64,000 nucleotides of DNA from Sipunculus nudus (lineage: Eukaryota > Annelida > Sipuncula > Golfingiida > Sipunculidae): positions 87,397,056-87,461,055 of the forward strand of contig CM049310.1 of NCBI GenBank assembly GCA_026874595.1. Direction: 5' to 3'. Shown piece by piece: positions 41,401 through 51,100 of this stretch. The translations under genes were made by a program, and so were the position numbers. The first letter of the stretch is position 1; each line of letters starts with the position of its first letter. The notes beneath the pieces were generated by a model that worked only from the letters and a program-made list of their open reading frames with translations, made no database searches and was not told the DNA's origin.

Positions 41401-42219
41401 GTGCAACTATGTGTTACCGGACACACAAAAGCATATCTACTGGCTCTGCTTTATTAGCAAAGCGGTAGAACATCTGACTTGTGTGTCACAGGCTGCGGGT
41501 TCGAACCCACATTCCGGCCCAATACCTATTTTCACCCGTTACAAATGGTGGCAGCGGTGGGATCCGGGGAGTTGGTGTCGTGGCATAATGCCCCACCCAG
41601 TTCACTTGTGTGACCCCCGGGATAGATTCCCGCATTCTGGGGACAGAACATTCTTGGAGAGGGTGTGAACGTAACCAGACACACAAAAGCGTTCCTACTG
41701 GCCTTGCTAGTGATCGAAGCTTGCTTTATTAGCGAAGCGTTAGAATGTCTGACTTGTGTGTCACAGGTTTGTGGGTTCGAACCCACATTTGGGCCCAATA
41801 TCTATTTTCACCCGTTACATATGAATATGGTTATGAATAAAATTGAAGTCATTCATGATACATTACTATGATTATCATTTACTGATTTAGTGATTTGTCA
41901 TTTGCTACCATTAATTAGCATCAGTCTCATTATTAAACGGTACACACAGGTACTTAAGTCTTGGCTACACAGTTTAAAGTTATACAGTTTGTTATACAGA
42001 CACAAGTGATGACAACAGCTGAATACTGAATACATTGATTGTTAACACTTCACAGTCACTTCAAAAAGTTCAGAATTACTGAATCACTGCATCAGTGATG
42101 AGTGAATACAGACGTTTGAAAAATGAATAAAAACAAATACCTAAGAGTTGAATTTTCTGGCGAAGCTCGTCAACTTGTTCAGCAACATTCCGTTGCCCGC
42201 CACCCTGTCTTACCGGCAT
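26425..42219 (-). CDS. ODAD3: Outer dynein arm docking complex subunit 3 (CCDC151)
   Basis: ODAD3 is a coiled-coil subunit of the complex that anchors outer dynein arms to doublet microtubules of motile cilia. Coding exons, 5' to 3': 42219-42141, 40336-40215, 39718-39641 or 38271-38194, 37336-37157, 36254-36097, 34614-34419, 34072-33771, 32817-32661, 32274-32119, 29362-29278, optional 27604-27584, 26549-26425. All have AG/GT borders and phases match, giving 552 residues with one copy of the duplicated exon and the microexon (human protein 595). Family landmarks are EGDRKAYYESSEWTIK near the N-terminus, LRNLENRLDKAQ, ATGVSD, MKYTGEAKL, VEHLAEKL, LPTYNTRVKLP, and an acidic DEDDSGEDEDVLTRQNIK followed by a lysine/arginine-rich C-terminus. 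Most of the protein is charged heptad-like helix with no membrane segment or signal peptide. The start MPVRQGGGQRN and VDELRQKIQLL fit the family. Confidence 0.95.
27584..27604 (-). CDS. ODAD3: Candidate 21-nt cassette microexon of ODAD3
   Basis: In gene orientation the sequence reads CGTAG|GGAATGCTTCACAGATATATG|GTGAGT, a consensus-like acceptor and a strong donor 21 nt apart. Flanking exons end in phase 1 and begin in phase 1, so including it adds seven residues (GNASQIY) without shifting frame, and skipping it also keeps frame. Skipping restores a continuous acidic stretch (VYD-DEDDSGEDED) that resembles the human protein better, so the exon is probably optional. Real use cannot be seen from DNA alone. 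Confidence 0.55.
28707..28805. repeat. Copy of the dispersed TTCGCGAA/ACCACAGTA element
   Basis: TTCATATTCGCGAAGGTTTA on the left and GGCAACCACAGTA on the right, with TTTGAAACCCTCGTGAAC inside, match a shortened version of the element at 59795-60255. It lies in ODAD3 intron DNA. Confidence 0.5.
30408..31912. mobile_element. Tandem-core element with GCCCCCGCC / GGCGGGGGC ends
   Basis: The element begins AACTAGATGTGTCGGAACGA then ATGCCCCCGCCTGG, and closes with CCACTTTGTGGCGGGGGCAT, so its edges carry a complementary GCCCCCGCC/GGCGGGGGC pair. Between them are eight tandem units of about 160-180 bp. Their landmark AAAGTAGGTCAACTGGGACA recurs near 30511, 30688, 30868, 31031, 31212, 31370, 31544 and 31727, followed each time by CGAACTCGATCTGTAACTGG. 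It lies in the ODAD3 intron between the 32119 and 29362 exon ends. I see no coding capacity. The architecture parallels elements A-C, but the sequence is different. Confidence 0.7.
33640..33760 (-). repeat. tRNA-like SINE head (minus strand)
   Basis: Read on the minus strand, GGGGTAGAGCACAGGGCT is followed by GAGTTCAAATCTC, resembling tRNA A-box and B-box spacing. The clover-leaf is imperfect, so this is more likely a tRNA-derived SINE remnant than a working tRNA. It lies directly beside the ODAD3 exon at 33771-34072, downstream in gene orientation. Confidence 0.4.
34615..35190. repeat. 26-bp minisatellite abutting an ODAD3 splice acceptor
   Basis: There are about 22 tandem copies of ACCATGTGAAAACAGGTCAC + CTACAG, 26 bp, with variants such as ACCGTGTGGACACAGG. 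The array touches the acceptor of the ODAD3 exon 34614-34419. In gene orientation that acceptor reads TTTTCACATGCTCTGTAG, and each repeat unit reads TTTTCACATGGTCTGTAG|GTGACC, so every unit resembles the real acceptor. The last three or four units nearest the exon are the most diverged (AGCATGTGAAAACAGG, AGCATCTGAAACAGG). Confidence 0.85.
36670..36775 (-). repeat. tRNA-derived SINE head (minus strand)
   Basis: On the minus strand TTAGCCCAGTGG (36758-36747) fits the tRNA A-box and GGTTCAAATCC (36714-36704) fits the B-box. The intervening arm contains a GGTACC-centred duplication, and no intact anticodon stem or acceptor stem is evident. It is best read as a SINE head or tRNA pseudogene in an ODAD3 intron. 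Confidence 0.5.
38194..38271 (-). CDS. ODAD3: ODAD3 alternative exon 3, copy b
   Basis: This 78-nt, phase-0 exon (ACAG acceptor, GTAAGT donor) encodes ADEHVVNKGLQDHPKERN... It is homologous to copy a at 39641-39718, with the same length and phase and 15 of 26 residues identical by eye. It corresponds to the human segment GDEKVVQAVIREW, which appears once in the vertebrate protein. Confidence 0.8.
39641..39718 (-). CDS. ODAD3: ODAD3 alternative exon 3, copy a
   Basis: This 78-nt, phase-0 exon (ATAG acceptor, GTAAGT donor) encodes ADEHVIQKGLEEHPTERK... It lies 1369 bp upstream, in gene orientation, of copy b. Either copy alone joins the exon ending at 40215 to the one starting at 37336 in frame; so would both together. 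Confidence 0.8.
41412..41819 (+). mobile_element. TRIM-like miniature LTR element with tRNA-derived LTRs
   Basis: Two direct repeats, 41412-41543 (132 bp) and about 41664-41819 (156 bp), both begin TG and end GTTACA. They flank only about 120 bp. The first base of a primer-binding-site-like TGGTGGCAGCGGTGG is 2 nt after the first repeat, and a purine run GGAGAGGG precedes the second repeat. TATG flanks both sides (41408-41411 and 41820-41823) as a target duplication. Each LTR contains a tRNA-like region with TTAGCAAAGCGGTAGAAC (A-box-like) and GGGTTCGAACCC (B-box). The second LTR has a short extra insertion. There is no coding sequence. The element lies in ODAD3 intron 1. Confidence 0.75.
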
Positions 42220-42576
42220 TGTTGTTGTTATAATGTCAGTAAATTCCGAGAACGAAGCCTAATTAGAATCAAAGTGTTATGACAGGCAGGTCCTCAGCAG
42301 GTAATATGGTGGCAGCCTCGTTTATGTTATGAGACGCGGTTGCTATGGCCACTGCGCATGTCTTAGTGACAGGTGCGCTTCCCCTCACACTAGATGTCGC
42401 CACTGTCTTGTATGTCGAACGACGCATCGAGGAAGGGTGCTGAACATGCGTATTTGACTGCCTTTATTTTCTTCCACATTTATTTTAAAATTATATCTTA
42501 TTAACATACATGGATATAGGAATATGTTAGTAATAGCGGTATGGATTAAAATATCAACATTCACCAGTTATTATAG

Positions 42577-42660
42577 GTCAGGATGGCCGAGCGGTCTAAG
42601 GCGCTGCGTTCAGGTCGCAGTCCACTTCTGTGGGCGTGGGTTCGAATCCCACTTCTGACA
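42577..42660 (+). tRNA. tRNA-Leu (anticodon CAG)
   Basis: This 84-nt type II tRNA has acceptor stem GTCAGGA/TTCTGAC with discriminator A, D arm GGCCGAGCGGTCTAAGGC, and anticodon stem CTGCG/CGCAG with loop TTCAGGT (CAG at 42611-42613). A long variable arm and T arm GTGGGTTCGAATCCCAC complete it. The CCA end is not encoded, as usual in eukaryotes. A TTTT terminator follows within about ten bases. It lies 357 bp upstream of the ODAD3 start codon and points away from it. Confidence 0.97.
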
Positions 42661-43446
42661 AGTACATTTTGTTTGTTTCATTGGTCCGTCCCCTTGATAC
42701 ACAAAGATTTGCCTGTGCAAGTTAACTGAATGCAAGTGCCCCAGGAAATGAGCATAAGGGGTATTTATGAATATTCGTCTGAGGACTTGTATTGAGGAAA
42801 GAGACATAATATATATATATGGCCAGGCAATAATTTTATTACCGAAGAATGTTACAAATAATAAACAATCTGGAATCATTTATGAGACACTACAAGTGAA
42901 TTCCTATCACCGTAATAAAAAATAAACATGGAACATATTTAAAATCAAATTATGAACAATAATAGCCCCTTGGAGTCTTGGAGATTTAAACAAAAGTTAC
43001 AAAAGAAATTAGGCCTACAGACGTCAGTCATATACATGTATATATATGAAAAACATCATCATAAAATTAAAAATAAACATGCATGCTTTTGATAAATGTG
43101 AACCTGCAATATATTTACTTTTGTATTGATTACAAAAGAATGGTCATCTTGAATTATAATGGAAGGAAACAACAATCATCTCGATTAATATATTAACGAT
43201 AAATTCAGAATCATTTTGCTAATCAAACTACATGAAAATGATAAAAACTTTCGAATATTTTTTAGATACATGTGCAGAATAGCGGAGATAATTCCCTTCA
43301 ATAAATGAACCCAGAGATGTCATTTTAAATTAATATTAGGTTCACGGAGTATATATATCATTACATCATGGTATATTTATTTATGAAATAAAAATTCATT
43401 TTTATTAAAATTTTACCATTTTTGAAAATTTTAAATTTTTAAACCA

Positions 43447-43565
43447 TCTATATATTACTAGCGTAAGGCGATTTTTGTGATTTTCCGTATCTCCTCTGAT
43501 ACCGCCGTACGGATTACCGTGATTTTCGACATACATATGCTCTGGGTTTGTCCGAAGAGATTTCG
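43447..43565 (+). mobile_element. Helitron 5'-end fragment
   Basis: TCTATATATTACTAGCGTAA follows an A, and the next roughly 115 bp (TCTCCTCTGATACCG, CGTGATTTTCGACATACATA) align with the start of the complete Helitron at 45307. I found no hairpin-CTAG end downstream before the second copy, so this is a 5' fragment or an element whose 3' end I cannot recognise. Confidence 0.6.
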
Positions 43566-45306
43566 CCCCCTTTTATTTGCAATATTTGCGTATTACCTGC
43601 ATAATTAATAATTTTAATATTTGCTCCCCCGTGGGCGCCTCTTTTCTTTGTGCCACAGAGTGTTTGATGGCAGGACAGAGTTTTTCTCCGGGGGCCCTAT
43701 CTGGGCTTTTCTTAAATTTGCGGTGACCTGCCCGAAATAATCCCCATTGGTGAACCCTTCTCAAAAGGCAAACTCCGCGCAGCGAAAAGGTCCATATTGT
43801 GCACAAGGAGATCTCGCGTGAGGAAAATGCTTAAAAGGGAGATCTTTCAAAGTATGAAAATTTTCCGAGCGGTAGTGAATGCAGGGTAGTGTGTAAAACC
43901 CGAACCCCACGGTCCCCGGACCCCATAAACCTATTTTCTCATTTTCCATTATTTATACCGATGAAAACACCACTATTGTTGATGTAAGGACAGGGCAAAG
44001 TCCCTAAATGTTACACATTTGTAAATGACCGATTCACTGAAAGATTTATAATTACAAAAATATTTCGATGAAGACGGACCTCATTTACTTGAATTTGCCG
44101 ACTGTTCAATTTTGACGGACCCCAGTAACCACCGCTCATATTTTTATTTATGACTAAAAGAGGACAAAAATAGCACTCATGTCACACACTAAATATAATA
44201 TTTGTTATTTTAAATTAAAATATAATAGTGCTGACACAGTGGGGGAGATTTAATTTGAAGTGCACTAACAGTTGAGCGGACCTGCATGAGACTGATATAT
44301 ATCAGAGCACTTCCACATAACAACAGGTTTCGTGCTCCGTTCATAACAACCATGCAATTTTAAAGTTGGCAATAATATAAATACCGAAAGGAATTGTTGA
44401 TTACTTGCAATTCAAGCAACTACAGGTTCCAAAATAATGATTTTTAAATGTTTTTAATTATTATACTTTTTAAAACGCTACACAAATGAAATAAATAGCA
44501 AATATAAAATTATGAATAAAAACTGAGACAGAAATTTAAAAATACAGATACAAACACAATTATAAATTACAAGGGTGTTATGGCTAAACGTGATGTGAAA
44601 TTCATGTATGTACTAAAGAAATGGTAAAACAACGAGAAAACGGGGTCCGTGTAATCCGTGAGGTCCGTACGCCATGGTCCGTAAGTGGTTTTTTTATCAA
44701 ATTTTGTTGCAAAACAGACTATTTTTTTATGTTTTAACCAAACATGATATAAAATATGTCTTTAGATAAGATTATGCTAAAATATCTGGACAAATTACCA
44801 TGAGAGTTTAAGAATTACAAATTTTTCTTGGGGTCCGGGATCCGGAGTGTGATCCGGGTTTAACACATTGCCTGAACGCAGTGACTGTCTCACTGGAAAA
44901 CATTGGCTCAGCTTTCAAACAGAAAGGAGTGCGTGATATTTAAAAATATATGCAGCCATAAAATGTACCACATAATATAATGCTACCACGAACGTTTGCG
45001 CAGCGGGATTGCCCGACCATGTTAATGCTCAGTTTTTGTGCGTTATACCCGGAATGCAATTATCGAGATCATGTCTCAGCGCTGTACTGTACTACCATGC
45101 AAGATAACAGGTTCCTTTACTGGCGGATTCACGGGCTTGGAGGGCAACTTTAAATGGCGATGTTTAGCATAATATATATTTTCATATAAAAATGATTTTA
45201 TTTAACATATTTCTTCATTTTATTTAACACAACTTCTTCGAAAATTCTCCGGTCATCCTCACGGCTTCAATTAGAGTTTTATGCATAACACCATGCATAT
45301 AATTGA

Positions 45307-45616
45307 TCTATATATTAATTGCGTAACGCGATTGTGTGAATTTACATGTCTCCTTTGACACTACGGTTTGCCGTGATTTTTGACATACATATGCTCCAGG
45401 TTTGTCCAAAGACATTCAACCATTCGGACAAGAACGTATTCGTCCAGGTCATTCAGACTCCGACACAAGGTTAACTCAGAGACAGAACACTTATACCAAA
45501 TGTCGGATTCAAAGAGACAGTAACATTGTACACCCAAGACATGCAACTATGACAGACTATTGGACATCAGAACTAAATGCTCGCCCAAAACCGTGCGTAG
45601 CACGGGAAATTGCTAG
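45307..45616 (+). mobile_element. Complete short non-autonomous Helitron
   Basis: The 310-bp element starts TCTATATATT and ends CTAG, and is inserted between A (45306) and T (45617), as expected for Helitrons. Just inside the 3' end is a 6-bp stem with a 3-base loop, CCGTGC-GTA-GCACGG (45591-45605), 7 bp before CTAG. No terminal inverted repeats or target duplication are present. The 74-codon reading frame inside lacks Rep or helicase motifs. Confidence 0.8.
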
Positions 45617-48123
45617 TTTTATGTAACCAGTAATAGCAAACCACCTTTCAGTGGGTTAATATCAAAACATACAAGACAATAACTTCAAACCGTTTTTTTC
45701 CTGTATCATTTATCTTTCATGCTTAAAGATTAGATATACTTTCTTGATGGAATCAAATTTTATAAATTCAATTTTGAGTTAGAAAGGCCATTACAAGCAA
45801 GCTTTTTCTTATTTTACAGTGTCTTACACAGAAAATGTGATGGTCCCCATAATCCATGCTTTGAACATAGGTCAGCTCTAGAACAAAGGCGGCCTTCTAA
45901 TTATAGTAAATAGCCTTGGACCTAGACCGGAATCAATGAAGAAATTATTCTATCTCCAAGGGTTGAAAAAACCTATAATCTAATAAGAAGTGTCCCAAAA
46001 TTACCCCCCCCCCCCCCTCCAACCAAGAAAAAAATAAAAGAGACTTCCTGCGTGTCATCATATATATGTGCTTCCACAAAAATTACCAAAATCCATTCAT
46101 TTTTAATATAATTGCTATACATGAAAGTGCGTGTATACTAGTGTATTTTATTTTCCTGCAAAAGGCACTCGACGTTGTTGACCGTACGGGTTTTAAACTA
46201 TTAACTGAGAACTAATAAACCATAGTTAACAGACCGCTGCATGGTTGCTCTTGTTTTTCACCTTATGGTGTAGCATGTCCTTTCATGGTCCAAAGGGCTC
46301 TATTATGGGAACTTCTTTTGTGTTATCTTAATGCAATTAATATAATTCAGACGTCAACATTTTCTGTATGCTGACGTGTCAGTCCTAATAATGAGCGGTA
46401 AAAAGCCTCCAGAAATGCAAAAAGCATCTGGATTGCTTCCCACCAGAGGCTCAATAAGACAAGGAGCTTGTCTGGCAAATGTAATCTGTCTTATTTGAGG
46501 TATATAGAAACGTCGTCTGCATTCATTGTGCACTCTTGTCTCAGTCAAATGCCAATAAATCGTTATACTGTTCATGCAAAACTCCATAAAATATATATTA
46601 TTTAAACCTTGTAAATTATCCATCTGATGATATATGAAATGTATTTGTATCTCATAAAATCTGAGTTATTCCAAGATCATCATTGCAATTAGCAAATTTT
46701 CAGTAGGCTCATGTGAAAATACATGAAAATATACTCAGGCAAGTTTTTGTTTATTGACCCTTTACGTACCTTTCATGTTTTAAAGGCAATTATATATAAA
46801 ATCTCGCTTCAATATATTAACTTTATATGTGAAAAAAGCCCATCACTTTTTCTAAAGTAACATTTTACGGAAGAAGAAAAAACACTTTTTAGAAAAGATA
46901 TTTAACTTTGTAAGTATGAAATAAGAAATGTATGTGACTTGTCGTCAATGAGAAAAATCAATTTAAAAAACTCGTGCATTTCACTCAGATCACATTTGAG
47001 AAAAAGACGAAAAACTGTATGTGGGTGTTCCTTTTAGAATATGGACCTTTACTTCATGTACATGAATAATATAAAATAATTAGGTATTGTACTTGGAAAT
47101 AATAATATACTAAACTTTCTTATTAGAAAAATTAAATCTCTTCGAGTGGACTACTTGTTTATGAATTTGTTCAATAACATTTAAAGCAATATTTCGCCTT
47201 CTTATTTTTATGATATTATAACTGTAGACAATTCCTACAGAACTCTCAGAAGTATTTTACTTAAGTTTTTTTCTTGATGCAAATGTTCTGGGCAGTTACC
47301 AATTGAATTAGTTGGCTTTGGATACTGAATTAACCATAAAGCCATGTTTAAAGGAAAATGAAAAATCTTTTAAAAAATAAAATGAAGCTTTAAGAAGAAA
47401 CGAATTTTTATAGTTTTCAGTGACATTTATTGCTTTTGTCAATTTTATCGAATAATATGGTTCAAAGCATGGTCTCTGTCATGAAATGATAAAATACGAA
47501 GGCCTCCATTGTGGAAATAAATGTTGCTATATATAAATGAGCATAAATATTTTTAGTACTCCTTTTTTCAGGGATGGTTTTACATGTGCAGATGTAAGCT
47601 GTATGATTTTGCTCTACAGCCCTTTGTATCTTTGTGTTGTTGTTGTTTTTTTTTTTTTTTTTTTTTGTTTTTTTTGTGTTTTCTTTTTTTTCAGCACAGA
47701 GAAAATATATTTATTTATTCATTTTCAACAAACAAACCAAGCAAACCGAGGGGGGAATTCATCGCCATCTGGCCGATGTATTGTAAACTACTCGATCAGT
47801 TTGATTGTAGTTGTACTCGACAGGGGGCGTTAAGTGTGTTGCGGGAAATACGAACAGCCGGAAGAGGGAGGAACTCGGGGAACCATTTTGTCTGACAGTG
47901 AAAGAAACAGGGTGTGAGTCGTAGGAAATACTAGATCTCCAAGCGTAAAAATTGAGTCGAGTAAAATTGGTAACAGAAGCCAATCATATTACTTGAGAGA
48001 CCGGCGTTGATATCAGATCAGTGCATGGAAGATTTGAAGTCGAAAATGACACGCAAGTAAATGTAGTTCTAATATCTGACACTAGATGGCGATAACGACA
48101 GACAGGTCAAACAAAAACCAGAT

Positions 48124-51100
48124 ATGGCATCCAGTCCCGGCAAAGTCACGCCCAGGTGAGCATTGTGTTTATCGATAATAATGAATATATTATTAATTTT
48201 ATAAAAAATGAAATACAGATAAAAAAATGAATATTTACTGTGAGTATCATAGGTTTAATTACAATGCAAGTCTGTTGTCTTCGTGTTTTTCAGGTGCAGT
48301 ACAAAGACCAAGGCTGTAACACGTGCGCCATTCAAGTCACCGGTGAGCGATGTTGGTAAACATATCGCAAAGGGGGGGGGGGGGGGGTCCCATATATAGC
48401 TCGTTCAGATCTGTTGGTAGACAAGTCGTGGTACGGCCGTGATCGTCTAGTGGTTAGGACTTCTCGTTGTGGCCGAGAGAACCCAGGTTCGAATCCTGGT
48501 CACGGCAGAGCTTCGCTGTGATGCTCTCGCACGGCATGCGGCTTGTGTTTTCCCGCTTATAATCCAGCTCTTGCTTCAAGAGCGTTTAATTTCCCATAAA
48601 AAGCAAAATTTCATAGTATGTATCCGTAAGTGTTCACAAGAGCGAATAAACATGGACTTAATATGTCATGAAACAATATGAGATATTTCAAAATACTTTA
48701 CCAGACTCTCTGGATAATTGATCTGTGTACATACAACGTCGTCATACCTGGAGATCTGAAGTTTAACAATTCATGTTCTGAAATATTCTGTAATCAATTG
48801 ATTGCTGTTGCGTGGTGCTGCAGTCTAGTGGCCAATAAATGAATTATTCTTTTCAAATAAGCACTGTTTATTTTACCACTTTCCACGGCAAATGCAAAAC
48901 GGTTTCAAACCATTTTGAATGTGAATTGAATATCCAAACTGTAATTCAAAGCGTTCAATACGCCAAAACGTTTTCATCCAGCCCAGCAGGTAGAATCAAA
49001 AAGAATTATCTGCTTTGTAAAAGTCCCGTTCAACGCTCAATTCACATTGATTCAAAACAATTTAAGCATCGTTTCCTTTAAAGCTAAGATTCCTTATGAA
49101 CAGCATGCAGAATGCGTGTTGAGAAATTTCGTACGTACCGGTGCGCGTGCGGCAGCATGCATGTTTTTTATGTGTTGCTCCTGGTTACCATGCAGAACCT
49201 GCATGCCGGATCCGTGCATAAGGAATTAAACGTTATTTAGTAAGTACACCGATTTTTACATAAGGAATCTTAGCTTTACGCGGTTGCGGATAAAGGCAAG
49301 TATATATATGAAGGACCGATTCCTTTTTATGCGGCTGCAGTACGTGTCCCACCTCGCGGAGTAATTTTGTCGGATCATGTAAGCGACCCTCCCGACAAAA
49401 ATAAATAAATAAATAACGGATGAGGTTGGACGAGGAATTTTCTACGTAACATTAAGGATTTCCACGGGTTAAACGTGTTAATCGCCCAATGCTACGAGGG
49501 GAAAACCCTCATTCATCCGAATGAAAACATTGATTTAAATCGTACTGAATATATATGTGAAACATTTTGCATGCCATTCACTGGTGAGCGATCTTCCGAG
49601 TGCATGTTTCTGTTTTGATTCAAGCAGCTGGTTTCCTTGTCATTTACTTTCACGTTTCCCAAAGCAGGAATAACCAATAGATTTCAGTTCTCGGGAAATA
49701 TTTAATGAGTTCTGATGTCACCGAACTTAAGTTAGGCCTAAAAAAAGGTCTTTGTTTCCGATAACATGCCAGAGAAAAATAGGGTAGGTAGGTCGGGAAA
49801 TTTTTTTTTTTTTAATTTTTTTTATTCAGTTTATGCGACATATTTTCAGAATAAAATGGTAAATAGCATTATGTTTATGCATATCTGTGCCAATCCGTGT
49901 ACAGTATGATACAGAAATAGTTGTTTGTTATCTCTTATAAGACGTGAAGCGAAGTAACTTTCAAGGAATGATCAGCTGGTCGCTGACAAATAATTAAAGT
50001 TGGCGATCAGACAGGTTTACCTTCTTAGGCTAACATGAGCGGCCGGCCATTCATTGGCCCTCAGAAATTGCGAAATGACACTGTTGAACCATGATGTAGT
50101 ACGCATGCATAAAGTTGAGGGAAATAAAGTGATCATAACATCAGTATATTTGTTTAAAATAAGAAATGTACATCGGCAATCCGTCGGTGTCAAATTTGAC
50201 ATCGCAGTTATGAATATGCTCTTATCGTTTACCGCCGTTATATAAAAAATATCGCCAAAAATGAATGATCACCACGTGTTACCGCCAAATTTGCGTTTAA
50301 CTTTTCGTTAAATGACCGGCCAACGTTCATTAAATCGTTTCTACTCCTGCTAGCGCCCGAGCGCAGGTTCAGGTGATCATTGACAGTACAAATACGGGTA
50401 CATATGTACCCGAATAAGTAACCACGGTTACATGCAGTGACGAAACGTCATGTCATTGGTTCATTTCAACTCATTTGCATAGCCGAAGATGGCACTCATC
50501 TCCGAATATTGCCGACTAGCGACCGTGTATACAAGCGGGCCATTAATGAGGCCTTACGGAAGATGCAAATTTTCGAGGCTTAATTAGGGCAAATTTGAAC
50601 GATCTCGAATCAGTTCTCAGACGTGTCACGGCTATCAGACATTTGCGGAGGGGGCCACGTTCATAGCTTGAGAGAAGCTGCTTATTTCTCCAGTGGAACA
50701 CTTGATTTTTATCTGCTTCCTATAAATTAAAAGTTGTTGCGCAGAACTACGTTCTAAGCTGACGAACCCGCTTATGAATATGACCGTCCACACGCCGTTT
50801 TCGCGGGTATATTTGAACTGTCAGTGACGATCTCAGAACATCGTAATTTGTATCTGTATGACAGATTAAAGTTGTCGACATGAAGTCGTACTTCACTTAA
50901 AAATTCCACGCGCAAACCTCGACTATTACTGGTTTTGCAATCAGAATCCAAATAAAAATTTTAGGGTCGCACAGTAAATCTGGGGTCGGTCGGGTAACCG
51001 GAAACAAAGACTTTTTTTTTACGCCTTAGGTGTCGCCGTGAAGATTTACTAAAAATATGATGGATTTTCATGAAACAATTGAAGCTCACTATACTAGTAA

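Larger units (their letters stand above)
42661..47900. other. Gene-poor intergenic DNA
   Basis: Apart from the Helitron copies listed separately, nothing coding is convincing. The stretch 43570-45000 has several GGGGTCCG/CGGACCCC motifs (near 43905, 44110, 44642, 44830) in otherwise AT-rich DNA. Poly-C occurs at 46004-46017 and a long poly-T tract near 47649-47690. The reading frames at 46354-46623 and 47537-47895 have no recognisable domain; the second is mainly translated poly-T. Confidence 0.5.

Noticed and set aside
45402-45626. 74-codon frame inside the Helitron
   Set aside because: It has no Rep or helicase motif, starts at a non-ATG codon and runs past the CTAG end of the element.
46354-46623. 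89-codon minus-strand frame
   Set aside because: No recognisable family and no credible splice context; kept as non-coding.
47537-47895. Overlapping plus-strand frames of about 100 codons
   Set aside because: They consist largely of translated poly-T (phenylalanine runs) and lie in the promoter side of SWI5.
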